Below are positions 19,507-28,122 of a DNA stretch of 64,000 nt, in pieces (the first letter of the stretch is position 1; every line of letters starts with the position of its first letter). The DNA comes from Aminipila luticellarii (GTDB taxonomy: Bacteria > Bacillota > Clostridia > Peptostreptococcales > Anaerovoracaceae): assembly GCF_004103735.1 (NCBI RefSeq), contig NZ_CP035281.1:744001-808000 (forward strand), in the 5' to 3' direction. Under the pieces are notes generated by a model. It did not search any database. It was not told where the DNA came from and saw only the letters and a list, made by a program, of their open reading frames with translations. The position numbers were made by a program, and so were the translations under genes.

Positions 19507-19535
19507 TACAATAGGAAATAGTGTTTCCTATTGTA
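19507..19535. repeat. Perfect 12-bp inverted repeat before the coat protein gene
   Basis: TACAATAGGAAA, loop TAGTG, TTTCCTATTGTA. There is no T run on either strand, so it may be an operator or an RNA stem rather than a terminator. It follows directly on the element above and lies about 105 bases before the coat gene. Confidence 0.5.
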
Positions 19536-19638
19536 GCAGTAAAGTCGCTTTTATGAAGAATAATTTTTACAAATCTAGGAATAATAACGCACGAATAAAT
19601 AAGTTCAATAAAGATTTGTAAAGAGAGGTGCGTAAGCT

Positions 19639-20157
19639 ATGGTATTAACGGAAAAGGAAAGAACCCTTTTAAATGATTTAAAATCTGAGGAGAAGCTTTG
19701 TATCGATAAATACAATAAATATTCTTCAGAAGCCAGCTGCGGAGAGTTAAAAAATTTATTTTCCAGTTTGGAAGGGGTTGAGCAGAATCACTATGATACG
19801 ATAACCCAGATTTTGAACGGAAATACACCAAGTATGGGAATGGGCGGAAGCCAGAAACCAAATTTGCAGCAAATGTCCGGCCAGAATCCGATTTCACAGC
19901 AGATGTCTGCACAGAGTCAGTCCTCCCAGCAAATGTCCGGTCAGAGCCAGTCCGGCGGGCAGGATAAGACCAAGGATAAATATTTGTGTTCAGATGCACT
20001 GGGAACTGAAAAGCATGTGTCTTCCATGTATGATACCTGTATCTTTGAGTTTAAGGATGAAAACGTAAGAAATGCGTTGAATCATATTCAAAAGGAAGAG
20101 CAGGAGCATGGCAAGAAGATTTATGACTATATGTCCCAAAATGGTATGTACAGTTAA
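19639..20157 (+). CDS. CotF-like spore coat protein with Gln/Ser/Met repeats
   Basis: 172 residues. Two helical parts, residues 1-62 and 113-172, together resemble the ferritin-like CotF fold (EEKLCIDKYNKYSSEA at the start, YDTCIFEFKDENVRNALNHIQ and EEQEHGKKIYDYM near the end). They are split by a low-complexity linker with three imperfect 10-residue repeats beginning QQMS (residues 77-106). Such proteins sit in the outer spore layers. AGAGGTG lies 10 bases before the ATG. Expression is probably by a late sporulation sigma factor, but I could not identify the promoter. Confidence 0.75.
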   Translation: MVLTEKERTLLNDLKSEEKLCIDKYNKYSSEASCGELKNLFSSLEGVEQNHYDTITQILNGNTPSMGMGGSQKPNLQQMSGQNPISQQMSAQSQSSQQMSGQSQSGGQDKTKDKYLCSDALGTEKHVSSMYDTCIFEFKDENVRNALNHIQKEEQEHGKKIYDYMSQNGMYS

Positions 20158-20208
20158 ATCTGTTAAATCGCAAAAGCCTTGAAAAATAGATAAATATTGA
20201 TAATTGTA

Positions 20209-20237
20209 TTGAAATTTAAAGGCGAAGATAGTATAAT
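20209..20237 (+). promoter_or_regulatory. Promoter for the ABC-F gene
   Basis: TTGAAA at 20209-20214, a 17-base spacer and TATAAT at 20232-20237. It gives a leader of about 105 bases that carries the hairpin at 20264. Confidence 0.75.
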
Positions 20238-20263
20238 AGAAAGAGTCTATATAAGACCAAATA

Positions 20264-20294
20264 AATTAAGAGCTGCGTTGCGTAGCTCTTAATT
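20264..20294 (+). terminator. Hairpin in the ABC-F leader, possible attenuator
   Basis: AATTAAGAGCT, a 9-base loop and AGCTCTTAATT form a perfect 11-bp stem beginning about 20 bases after the predicted transcription start and 55 bases before the ABC-F start codon. Only TTATT follows, so termination may be partial. Leaders of ABC-F genes that answer ribosome-targeting drugs are often controlled this way; here it is an inference. Confidence 0.5.
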
Positions 20295-20348
20295 ATTGTG
20301 CGGAATAATTTATGTATTTTGTCAGTTAAATGGAGGTACAGTTAAAAT

Positions 20349-21941
20349 ATGATAAATGTTACAAATGTAAGTATGAACTTTAGTGGTACGACACTTTTTA
20401 AAGAAGTAGATTTAAAATTTACTCCGGGAAATTGCTATGGTATCATCGGAGCCAATGGTGCGGGCAAATCCACATTTCTTAGGATCTTATCCGGAGATTT
20501 AGAACCTACTACGGGAAATGTTACCATAGGAAAAGATATGAGAATGTCTGTTCTGAAGCAGGATCACTTTGCTTTTGATGATTTCAACGTACTGGATACG
20601 ATCATTCAGGGAAATCCCAGACTCTATCAGATTATGAAAGAAAAGGATGCCCTGTATGCAAAAGAAGATTTTACCGATGAAGATGGAATCAAGGCTTCTG
20701 AGCTGGAAGGCGAATTTGCGGAACTGAATGGATGGGAAGCGGAGTCGGATGCCGGCAGGCTGATTCAGGGTCTGGGGCTTTCCATGGATCTTCTTTATAG
20801 TGAAATGAGTACGCTGACGGAAAAAGAAAAGGTTAAGGTGCTGCTGGCACAGGCCTTATTTGGGAAACCTGAAATTATTTTGCTGGACGAGCCTACCAAT
20901 GGGTTGGACATCGTAGCAATCAACTGGTTGGAGGATTTCCTTTTGGACTATCCGGGAACCATGCTGGTCGTATCCCATGACCGACATTTCTTAAATACGG
21001 TGTGCACCAACATTGTGGATGTGGACTATGGAAAGATTAAGATGTATGTGGGAAACTATGAGTTCTGGTATGAATCCTCTCAGATGGTTCAGAAAATGAT
21101 CAAGGATCAGAACAAGAAGAACGAGGACAAGATAAAAGAATTGCAGAGCTTTATTCAGCGGTTCTCTGCCAACAAGTCCAAGTCCAAACAGGCTACTTCC
21201 AGAAGAAAGCTGATCGAAAAACTGACGGTAGACGAAATGCCGTCCTCTTCCAGACGATATCCCTATGTGGGATTTCAAATGGATCGGGAAGCCGGTAAAG
21301 AATTGTTGACAGTAGAAGACCTTTCCAAGACCATTGATGGGGTAAAGGTTCTGGATCATGTTTCTTTCCGTTTAAATAAGGGAGATAAGGTCGCCTTTGT
21401 AGGGGAAAATGAAATCGCCAATACGACCTTGTTTAAAATACTTATGGAAGAAATAGAACCGGATGAAGGAAGCTTCAAGTGGGGAGTCAGCACCTCTCAA
21501 TCCTATTTCCCCAGAGAAAACGGTGAATTCTTTGACGATTGCGATCTGACTATTATTAAATGGCTGGGACAGTTCACCACAGAAACCACGGAAACGTTCC
21601 TGAGAGGATTCTTAGGAAGAATGCTTTTCTCCGGAGAGGATGTTTACAAGCCGGTCAAGGTACTGTCCGGAGGGGAAAAGGTGCGATGCATGCTTTCCAG
21701 AATGATGCTGTTTGGATCCAATATCTTACTGTTGGATCAGCCGACCAACCATCTGGATCTGGAATCGATTACCGCTTTGAATAACGGACTGATCGATTTT
21801 AAGGGAAATCTATTGTTTGCTTCCCACGACCATGAGTTTATTCAGACCATTGCCAATCGAATCATTGAGATACAGGAGGATGGAAGCATCCTTGACAGAC
21901 TGTGCACGTACGATGACTTTATTGAGCAGTTTGAAAAATAA
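20349..21941 (+). CDS. ABC-F family ATPase, YkpA/YbiT-like
   Basis: 530 residues, two ATP-binding cassettes joined by a charged linker (residues about 240-300) and no membrane segments. ABC-F proteins act on the ribosome as translation factors or, in some cases, protect it from antibiotics. Domain 1 has a good Walker A, GANGAGKST (34-42), and LLDEPTNGLD, but its signature motif reads LTEKEKVKV instead of LSGGEKxKV. Domain 2 keeps LSGGEKVRC and LLLDQPTNHLD but its Walker A is VGENEIANTT. I recall the same departures in YkpA-like proteins, so they probably mark the subfamily. AAATGGAGG precedes the ATG. A terminator follows. Confidence 0.92.
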   Translation: MINVTNVSMNFSGTTLFKEVDLKFTPGNCYGIIGANGAGKSTFLRILSGDLEPTTGNVTIGKDMRMSVLKQDHFAFDDFNVLDTIIQGNPRLYQIMKEKDALYAKEDFTDEDGIKASELEGEFAELNGWEAESDAGRLIQGLGLSMDLLYSEMSTLTEKEKVKVLLAQALFGKPEIILLDEPTNGLDIVAINWLEDFLLDYPGTMLVVSHDRHFLNTVCTNIVDVDYGKIKMYVGNYEFWYESSQMVQKMIKDQNKKNEDKIKELQSFIQRFSANKSKSKQATSRRKLIEKLTVDEMPSSSRRYPYVGFQMDREAGKELLTVEDLSKTIDGVKVLDHVSFRLNKGDKVAFVGENEIANTTLFKILMEEIEPDEGSFKWGVSTSQSYFPRENGEFFDDCDLTIIKWLGQFTTETTETFLRGFLGRMLFSGEDVYKPVKVLSGGEKVRCMLSRMMLFGSNILLLDQPTNHLDLESITALNNGLIDFKGNLLFASHDHEFIQTIANRIIEIQEDGSILDRLCTYDDFIEQFEK

Positions 21942-21960
21942 GCAAGCAAAATTATTAAAG

Positions 21961-21996
21961 CGGGTGAGATTCTTTTAAAAATTTCACCCGTTTTTT
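21961..21996 (+). terminator. Terminator of the ABC-F gene
   Basis: CGGGTGA at 21961 pairs with TCACCCG at 21984, with further A/T pairing inside, followed by T6, 20 bases after the stop codon. Confidence 0.88.
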
Positions 21997-22156
21997 CTGT
22001 TCCGTTTTTATAAATTTTTCAGTTAATATATTTATATTACCGGGAAAAGGGTGTATAATATTAGGCTATATGATAGACGGAAATTAATGAATTGGGGCGG
22101 TCGTCCGGTTTTAATATTGGGAAGTGTTTCGAAGCCTCGACAGAATGGGAGTAAAT

Positions 22157-22960
22157 ATGAGTGCGATAAGTGACGTAATTAATAATAGTAAAAAAATTGT
22201 GATTAAGCTGGGAAGCAATGTTTTATCCGATGACCACGGAAATGTGAATAAAACCGCATTACATAATATTGTGGAACAGGTAAATGGGTTGATCGAGCAG
22301 GGCAAGCAGGTTGTGATCGTGTCTTCAGGTGCAGGCATTTGCGGAGTTGGTGCCATTAATAAATGGAGCAGAAGAGGAGATATTAATTATAAGCAGGCCC
22401 TGTGTGCGATTGGTCAGGTGGAGCTGATGATGGCCTATAAGGAGTATTTTAGTGATTATGGACTGCACGTGGGACAGATTTTGCTGACAAAGGAAGATTT
22501 TGAAGAGCATACAAGAAATTTGAACATCAGGAATGCGTTGTTTACCTTGATTGATGAAGGCGTGGTGCCGATCATCAACGAAAATGACAGTGTAAGCGTA
22601 GATGAAATAAAAATCGGGGATAATGATACCTTGAGCGCACTCACAGCAGCCCTTTGGAATGCAGATACCTTGATTATACTGAGCGATATAGATGGTGTTT
22701 TTGATAAAGATCCGAAATCCCACAAAAGTGCAAGATTAATTGAAGAAATTCATGATATTCGTGAACTTTTGGAAAACATAGATGTAAAAGGAAAGAGCAG
22801 TTTTGGAACCGGAGGCATTACCTGCAAGATTGAAGCTGCCAGAAGGGTGAATCAATATGGAATACCAATGATTCTCTTAAATGGTAAGAAATTAAATATT
22901 ATTAAAGACGCGGCCAGCGGTGAAGAGTCCGGGACTGTTTTCTTTGGAAAGGCGGATTAA
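22157..22960 (+). CDS. proB: Glutamate 5-kinase
   Basis: 267 residues. It phosphorylates glutamate in the first step of proline synthesis. KIVIKLGSNVLSD, IVSSGAGICGVG, NENDSVSVDEIKIGDNDTLSA and GTGGITCKIEAA are family motifs. The length equals the kinase domain alone; no C-terminal PUA domain is present, as in several Clostridia. I start at ATG 22157 because GGGAG lies 5 bases upstream; an in-frame ATG at 22124 adds 11 unlikely residues. It ends 1 base before proC. TATAAT near 22066 may be its promoter, with a weak -35. Confidence 0.95.
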   Translation: MSAISDVINNSKKIVIKLGSNVLSDDHGNVNKTALHNIVEQVNGLIEQGKQVVIVSSGAGICGVGAINKWSRRGDINYKQALCAIGQVELMMAYKEYFSDYGLHVGQILLTKEDFEEHTRNLNIRNALFTLIDEGVVPIINENDSVSVDEIKIGDNDTLSALTAALWNADTLIILSDIDGVFDKDPKSHKSARLIEEIHDIRELLENIDVKGKSSFGTGGITCKIEAARRVNQYGIPMILLNGKKLNIIKDAASGEESGTVFFGKAD

Positions 22961-22961
22961 T

Positions 22962-23762
22962 ATGAAACTTGGATTTATAGGAGCGGGCAACATGGGGGGA
23001 GCTATCCTGAGAGGATATTTGTCATCGGGCAAAATTCAGCCGGATGATGTGTTTGTTTGCGGCCGAAATATGGAGAAGCTGGAAAAGCTCTGCCATGAGC
23101 TGGAAGTTCACGGATGCAGAACCATCACCGAACTGATGGAAGCCTGTGATGTGATCCTGCTTGGCGTTAAGCCCAATATGTTTCCAGAGATCATGCCTCA
23201 GGTGGCAGAAAAATATGAAAAAAATAAAGTGCTGGTTTCCATGGCAGCGGGCATTACCATAGAAAATATCAGTGAGTTTGTAGGACCGGATGCTAAAATC
23301 ATACGGGTTATGCCTAATACGCCTGCAATGGTAAAAGAGGCTATGACTTCCGTGAGCAGAAATGCCAATGTAGAAGATGAGTGCTTCTCACAGGTTTTTG
23401 ATATCTTTCAATCCATCGGCAGGGCGGAAGAGGTAGATGAACAGCTGATTCATTGTGTGATCGGAGTCAGCGGAAGCAGCCCTGCCTATACGTATATGTA
23501 TATTGATGCTTTGGCGGAAGCAGCTGTGCACAATGGGATGGATAAGGAGCAGGCGGTTATCTTTGCTGCGCAGTCTGTTTTGGGGGCGGCAAAGATGGTA
23601 TTGGAGACCGGTGTGGATCCCGTTCAGTTGAGAATCAATGTGTGCTCACCGGGAGGAACGACCATTGAAGCTGTAAATACCTTGCAGGAAAAGGGGTTTA
23701 CAGAGTTGGTACAGTCCGGCTTTCAGGCGGCTGTGGAGAAATCGAAACGGATGAGCGAATAA
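22962..23762 (+). CDS. proC: Pyrroline-5-carboxylate reductase
   Basis: 266 residues, normal length. It makes proline from pyrroline-5-carboxylate with NAD(P)H. The Rossmann motif GFIGAGNMGG is at residues 4-13, and VRMPNTPAMV-like (IRVMPNTPAMVKEA) and SGSSPAYTYMYIDAL segments are diagnostic. Start ATG 22962 follows the proB stop by 1 base with GGAAAGGCGG upstream; the frame is open further upstream only because it overlaps proB. The C-terminal CSPGGTTIEA motif is intact. Confidence 0.97.
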   Translation: MKLGFIGAGNMGGAILRGYLSSGKIQPDDVFVCGRNMEKLEKLCHELEVHGCRTITELMEACDVILLGVKPNMFPEIMPQVAEKYEKNKVLVSMAAGITIENISEFVGPDAKIIRVMPNTPAMVKEAMTSVSRNANVEDECFSQVFDIFQSIGRAEEVDEQLIHCVIGVSGSSPAYTYMYIDALAEAAVHNGMDKEQAVIFAAQSVLGAAKMVLETGVDPVQLRINVCSPGGTTIEAVNTLQEKGFTELVQSGFQAAVEKSKRMSE

Positions 23763-23775
23763 GAGGTGAAGCAAT

Positions 23776-24318
23776 ATGACTTTTGAGGAAAAAACAGTAT
23801 CAAGCGAGATGATTTATAAAGGTGCCATTTTAAACCTGCGAAAGGATAAGGTGCAGGTAATTAATGGGGGCACCTCTTACCGGGAAATTGTGGAGCATAA
23901 CGGCGGTGTGGCTATGATTGCCATAAAAGAGGACGGAAAAGTCATTCTGGTCAGACAGTTTAGAAAACCTATTGAAAAGGTTATTATGGAGATTCCCGCC
24001 GGAAAAATTGAAAAGGGAGAAGATCCCTACAGTACGGCCGTTCGGGAGCTAAAGGAAGAAACCGGATACACAGCTGGCAAAATAGAGTATTTGACGAAAT
24101 TTTATCCTTCGGTAGGATATTCTAAAGAGGTCTTATATATTTACCTTTGCACCGATTTAGTCCCCGGAGAAACGGAGTTTGATGAAAATGAAGCACTGGA
24201 TATCTTTGAGATCGATTTGGATGAACTGTTTAAAATGGCTGTGAACGGTGAAATTGAAGATGGAAAGACAGCCATAGGCGTTATGCAGGCCTGGGCAAAA
24301 ATCAAGCTAAATCACTAA
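23776..24318 (+). CDS. NUDIX hydrolase, ADP-ribose pyrophosphatase type
   Basis: 180 residues. The Nudix box GKIEKGEDPYS...RELKEETGY spans residues 76-98 with the metal-binding Glu residues 91, 94 and 95. Upstream MEIPAGKIE is typical of ADP-sugar pyrophosphatases. It is 13 bases after proC, with AAGAGGTG as ribosome site, so it belongs to the proBC operon. Its last bases overlap the end of the convergent spoIIM homologue by 4 bases. Confidence 0.92.
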   Translation: MTFEEKTVSSEMIYKGAILNLRKDKVQVINGGTSYREIVEHNGGVAMIAIKEDGKVILVRQFRKPIEKVIMEIPAGKIEKGEDPYSTAVRELKEETGYTAGKIEYLTKFYPSVGYSKEVLYIYLCTDLVPGETEFDENEALDIFEIDLDELFKMAVNGEIEDGKTAIGVMQAWAKIKLNH

Positions 24319-24941
24319 ATGAACTTTGCGGCAGCCGGTAAAAAGATACTTTGAATGATGCAGCTGGCGAGAACCAGTATGCATAAAAACAAATGAGCAT
24401 AAAGGTATGGAGCATCCGAGGCATTGAATCTTCTGACTATACCTTTATTTTTTTTGTATTTCATGGAGGATGCCTTGGTAATGGCAATGTTGGCCGATAC
24501 GAAGAAGGTCGGGATCAACAGGGTATTCTGCGGAAAAAGAGACAGAAGAATAATAAAGACTCCCTTCAACGATAAAGTTTCCAGTATTAAGGCACAGCAA
24601 TAGCCTAAAGAAATCCCCTTTACAAACAGTATAACGGAGGCGGCCGGATAAGAAAATCTTGTATAGCCGGACAAACCAATGAAAACAATGGCCAGCATGT
24701 TCGTGATAACGGAATCGATTAAAGACGCAAATGAATCACCGGATGCTCCCCCTGCATCCAGAGGGGAACGAAGCAGATTTTGCAGGTAAAATTGCATGTC
24801 AGACTTCATATCGGTATTCATCATCACTTCAAAAAAGACGCCGGTAGAAATTCCAAAAATGAAAACAAAGAACAGTAAAGTAGTGCATTCCTTTGAAAAA
24901 GAAAGCGTTTCGATCGTATTGGAAAATGGTGTTTTTCTCAT
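24315..24941 (-). CDS. spoIIM: SpoIIM-like membrane protein
   Basis: 208 residues with about five membrane segments (including TLLFFVFIFGISTGVFFEV near the N-terminus and a C-terminal segment LFLCILVLASCIIQSIFL). In Bacillus, SpoIIM is part of the SpoIIDMP machine for engulfment. The pattern VKGISLGYCCALILETLSLKG and LLSLFPQNTLLIP matches the SpoIIM/DUF95 core. It converges on and overlaps the nudix gene by 4 bases. A divergent promoter region separates it from xerD. Confidence 0.8.
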   Translation of the reverse strand: MRKTPFSNTIETLSFSKECTTLLFFVFIFGISTGVFFEVMMNTDMKSDMQFYLQNLLRSPLDAGGASGDSFASLIDSVITNMLAIVFIGLSGYTRFSYPAASVILFVKGISLGYCCALILETLSLKGVFIILLSLFPQNTLLIPTFFVSANIAITKASSMKYKKNKGIVRRFNASDAPYLYAHLFLCILVLASCIIQSIFLPAAAKFI

Positions 24942-25027
24942 GTTCGTATCCTCATAAACAACGGTAGTTATGATAAAAGGATATGCTGTGCGGATAAAAA
25001 ATAGTACAAATTTAGTATAAATTATTA

Positions 25028-25056
25028 TTGTAAACCTTGTCCCCCTAGAGTATACT
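25028..25056 (+). promoter_or_regulatory. Promoter of the XerD-like gene
   Basis: TTGTAA at 25028-25033, a 17-base spacer and TATACT at 25051-25056, 33 bases before the start codon. Confidence 0.65.
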
Positions 25057-25089
25057 AATAAAATCAGAGTAAATTAATTGGAGTAGAAT

Positions 25090-25986
25090 ATGAACGATTA
25101 TTTGGAGCAGTTTAAAAAATATTTGACCAGTGAACGCAGAATGTCTGAAAACTCTCTGCAGGCCTATTGCAGAGACATTGCGGAGTATAGTCGATTTTTA
25201 AAAGAAAAAAATGCAGCATCGCTGGAGGATGGCTCAAATACGGAGGTTGTAGCATTTGTTTTAAAATTAAAAAATGATGGAAAGTCTTCCGCTACTGTAA
25301 ACAGAAAAGTAGCTTCCTTACGAGCCTTTTATAACTTTATGCTGGCTAAAGGGTATGTCAAAGAAAATCCCGTGGTGAACATAAAGTCTCCTAAAATAGA
25401 GCGAAAGGAACTGGAATACCTGACGATTGAAGAGGTGGACAAGCTGCTTTCCCTGCCGGATGAATCCATAAAAGGGCAGCGGGATAAAGCGATTCTGGAA
25501 TTAATGTATGCTACCGGCATCCGGGTCAGTGAAGTCATAGAAGCAAAGGTGGAAGACATCAATCTAAGACTGGGCTTCATCACCTGCAACGGAGAGCACG
25601 GAAAAGCCAGAATCATTCCCATGGGAAGACCGGCTCGAGCAGCAGTGGAAACGTACATATTTGAAATCAGAGATCAATTTATAAAAAAGAAAGAAGAAGA
25701 CCCTTCAAAGGGCCCTTTATTTGTAAATTATTTTGGTGAAAGGCTGACGAGACAAGGTCTTTGGAAGATCTTGAAGGAGTATGCGGGAAAAGCAGGCATT
25801 GACAGCAAAATCACACCGCAGACCCTTAGAAACTCCTTTGCGGTTCATATGATTCAAAACGGAGCCGATTTGAAATCCTTGCAGGAACTGATGGGACACG
25901 AGGATATAACGGCTACCCAAATTTATTTATCGGTAACGAAGAACCGAATCAAGGATGTATATGACAGAACGCACCCTAGAGCATAG
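25090..25986 (+). CDS. xerD: XerD-type tyrosine recombinase with altered active site
   Basis: 298 residues, full length, with a SAM-like N-terminal core-binding domain (1-90) and a C-terminal catalytic domain. XerC/D proteins resolve chromosome dimers at dif. Catalytic residues align one-to-one with E. coli XerD numbering: R145, K172, R247, H270 and Y279. But the box II His (244 in XerD) is Gln here, in TPQTLRNSFAVHM, and the following RHS is RNS. This position normally acts in acid-base chemistry, so activity could be reduced or depend on a partner. The gene stands between spoIIM and rplS, a place where xerD is common in Clostridia. Confidence 0.88.
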   Translation: MNDYLEQFKKYLTSERRMSENSLQAYCRDIAEYSRFLKEKNAASLEDGSNTEVVAFVLKLKNDGKSSATVNRKVASLRAFYNFMLAKGYVKENPVVNIKSPKIERKELEYLTIEEVDKLLSLPDESIKGQRDKAILELMYATGIRVSEVIEAKVEDINLRLGFITCNGEHGKARIIPMGRPARAAVETYIFEIRDQFIKKKEEDPSKGPLFVNYFGERLTRQGLWKILKEYAGKAGIDSKITPQTLRNSFAVHMIQNGADLKSLQELMGHEDITATQIYLSVTKNRIKDVYDRTHPRA

Positions 25987-25998
25987 GTTAAAAAGTAC

Positions 25999-26027
25999 TT
26001 GCAATACAAGGTGCATTGTGATATAGT
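25999..26027 (+). promoter_or_regulatory. Promoter of rplS
   Basis: TTGCAA at 25999-26004, a 17-base spacer and TATAGT at 26022-26027. It yields a leader of about 113 bases that contains a GGTCC/GGAC-type hairpin near 26047-26058 and a TGTA/TACA pairing. L19 leaders with autoregulation are known in Firmicutes; whether this is one is uncertain. Confidence 0.65.
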
Positions 26028-26146
26028 AGTTAAGGTTATTACGGACGGTCCTCTGGACATTGTAAATTGTTGAAATACAAACAAATCTAAAAGAATTTAT
26101 TTTAGAGTTTGCCATGAACGTCTTGGGAAGGAAGGAGGAAATAACG

Positions 26147-26491
26147 ATGAATGTAATGCAGGCAATTGCACAGGAATACACAAGAAATGATATTCCTCAG
26201 TTTAATGTTGGTGATACGGTAAAAGTACACATCAAGATCAAAGAAGGAAACAGAGAAAGAGTTCAGGTATTTGAAGGTTTTGTTTTAAAAAAGCAGAACG
26301 GAGGTATCAGTGAAACGTTCACTGTCAGAAGAATTGCTTCCGGTGTTGGTGTGGAAAAAACATTTCCTATAAACTCACCGAAGATTGATAAGGTTGAAGT
26401 TGTTAAGAGAGGCGATGTAAGAAGAGCTAAGCTTAACTACATGAGAGAAAGAACTGGTAAGGCTGCTAAAATTAAGAGCAAGCACGTATAG
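26147..26491 (+). CDS. rplS: Ribosomal protein L19
   Basis: 114 residues, normal length. It lies at the interface of the ribosomal subunits. Core motifs are [33 protein letters not shown] and the C-terminal [19 protein letters not shown]. Start ATG 26147 with AAGGAGGAA 6 bases upstream; an in-frame ATG 11 codons earlier has no site. The gene order rplS-rbgA-rnhB is conserved in Firmicutes. A terminator follows. Confidence 0.98.
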   Translation: MNVMQAIAQEYTRNDIPQFNVGDTVKVHIKIKEGNRERVQVFEGFVLKKQNGGISETFTVRRIASGVGVEKTFPINSPKIDKVEVVKRGDVRRAKLNYMRERTGKAAKIKSKHV

Positions 26492-26500
26492 TGAAAATCG

Positions 26501-26534
26501 AGGGGTCCCTTTTTCGGGATCCCTTATTTTTTTA
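26501..26534 (+). terminator. Terminator of rplS
   Basis: AGGGGTCCC and GGGATCCCT form a 9-bp stem with one G-T pair, followed by TATTTTTTT. Confidence 0.85.
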
Positions 26535-26602
26535 AAGCATATGTATTATAATAGATAAAAAGTAAATCGTATAAAGGAATAGTACATGTTAGGGGGGAAG
26601 GC

Positions 26603-27448
26603 ATGATTGAGAATATAAACTGGTATCCGGGTCATATGAAAAAAACCAGGGAATTAATACAGGCAAACCTGAAAATGGTGGATCTGGTCATAGAGGTAAT
26701 CGATGCGAGGATACCCGTATCCAGCAGGAATCCCATTATCAACGATTTGGTAGGGGGAAAGCAGCGGGTAATTATTTTAAACAAGATGGATTTGGCCGAC
26801 AGCAGAGAAAATGACCGATGGACTAAGCAGTTCAAGGAGGAAGGCCATTTTGTGGTTCCGATGAACTGCATGAACGGAAATGGTGTATCCAGCCTTTTAA
26901 GTCTGCTGACGAAATATCAGGATGCCCGAAATCAGGAATTATCCAGAAAAAGAACCTTGCGAATGATGATTGTAGGTGTTCCCAATGTAGGAAAGTCTTC
27001 TCTGATAAACAGGCTTCTGGGCAGAAAGAGTGCGAAAACAGGAGACAGGCCGGGGGTGACAAGGGGAAAACAATGGCTGACCCTGTCTAACGGTATGCAG
27101 CTTTTAGATACACCGGGTATTTTATGGCCAAAATTTGAAGATCCGGAGGTCGGTCTAAATCTGGCCTTCTGCGGATCCATCCGGGATGAGACGATGGATC
27201 TGTCTTCACTGGCTTTGGAATTGATAGGAGTGTTACAGGAGAACTACCCGGAAGAACTGATGGAGCGGTATAAACTGATCGAGCTGGGCGAAATGCCTCT
27301 TGACACCATGGAAGCCATTGCTTCCAAGCGGGGGTTCATCCTGTCCGGAAAAAGAATAGACTATGAGCGAACCGCAAGAACTGTTTTGGACGAGTTCCGA
27401 TCGGGAATCATAGGTAAAATTACACTGGAGCAATGTGAGGAAGCATGA
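26603..27448 (+). CDS. rbgA: Ribosome biogenesis GTPase RbgA (YlqF)
   Basis: 281 residues. RbgA assists late assembly of the 50S subunit. It is a circularly permuted GTPase: the G4 motif NKMD (60-63) comes before G1 GVPNVGKSS (125-133) and G3 DTPG (169-172). The N-terminal INWYPGHMKKT is diagnostic. AGGGGGGAAGGC precedes the ATG. Its stop overlaps the rnhB start (ATGA). Confidence 0.97.
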   Translation: MIENINWYPGHMKKTRELIQANLKMVDLVIEVIDARIPVSSRNPIINDLVGGKQRVIILNKMDLADSRENDRWTKQFKEEGHFVVPMNCMNGNGVSSLLSLLTKYQDARNQELSRKRTLRMMIVGVPNVGKSSLINRLLGRKSAKTGDRPGVTRGKQWLTLSNGMQLLDTPGILWPKFEDPEVGLNLAFCGSIRDETMDLSSLALELIGVLQENYPEELMERYKLIELGEMPLDTMEAIASKRGFILSGKRIDYERTARTVLDEFRSGIIGKITLEQCEEA

Positions 27449-28110
27449 AAAAGGAAGAACGGGAAGCTTTACTGAAAGAAAAGCTTCAAGAAATGAAAAG
27501 ATATGAAGAGGAGCTGTACCGACAGGGACTTTGCTTCATAGCAGGTGTTGACGAGGTAGGAAGAGGACCCTTAGCAGGCCCTGTGGTCACCGCCTGCGTC
27601 ATCCTTCCGCCGGACTTTGATATTCTTGGGGTGGATGACTCTAAAAAGCTGTCGGAAAAAAAGAGAAATGAATTATTTGAAAAAATTAAGGAAAAAGCAA
27701 TCGCTTATGCCATAGGCATGGTGGACAACCATACCATAGACGAAATTAACATATTAGAAGCAACGAAAAGAGCCATGACAGAAGCGATCCTGAAGGCAGA
27801 TGAAAAACTAAAGAAACAAGGCGAAAAGGGAATCGAGCACATTCTGATAGACGCGCTGACCTTAAAAGGGATGGATACTCCCCAAACCGGAATTATCAAG
27901 GGAGATGCCAGCAGCGTTTCCATTGCGGCCGCTTCTATTGTAGCAAAGGTAACGAGAGATCGGATGATGGTGGAATACGCAGAAAAATATACCGATTATG
28001 CCTTTGAAAAAAATAAAGGATACGGGACGAAAGCACATTATGCCGGCATAGAGAAAGCAGGAATTTGCGAAATACATAGAAAAACTTTTTTAAAAAAGGT
28101 GTTGGGATAG
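27445..28110 (+). CDS. rnhB: Ribonuclease HII
   Basis: 221 residues. It cuts RNA in RNA-DNA hybrids and removes misincorporated ribonucleotides. The active-site start GVDEVGRGPLAGP has D36 and E37; further acidic residues lie in DDSKKLSE and ILIDALTLKG, and KGDASSVSIAAASIVAKVTRD is the conserved RNase HII segment. The N-terminal 30 residues form a charged helix. Overlap of 4 bases with rbgA. Confidence 0.97.
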   Translation: MKKEEREALLKEKLQEMKRYEEELYRQGLCFIAGVDEVGRGPLAGPVVTACVILPPDFDILGVDDSKKLSEKKRNELFEKIKEKAIAYAIGMVDNHTIDEINILEATKRAMTEAILKADEKLKKQGEKGIEHILIDALTLKGMDTPQTGIIKGDASSVSIAAASIVAKVTRDRMMVEYAEKYTDYAFEKNKGYGTKAHYAGIEKAGICEIHRKTFLKKVLG

Positions 28111-28122
28111 GGGAGTAAATTG

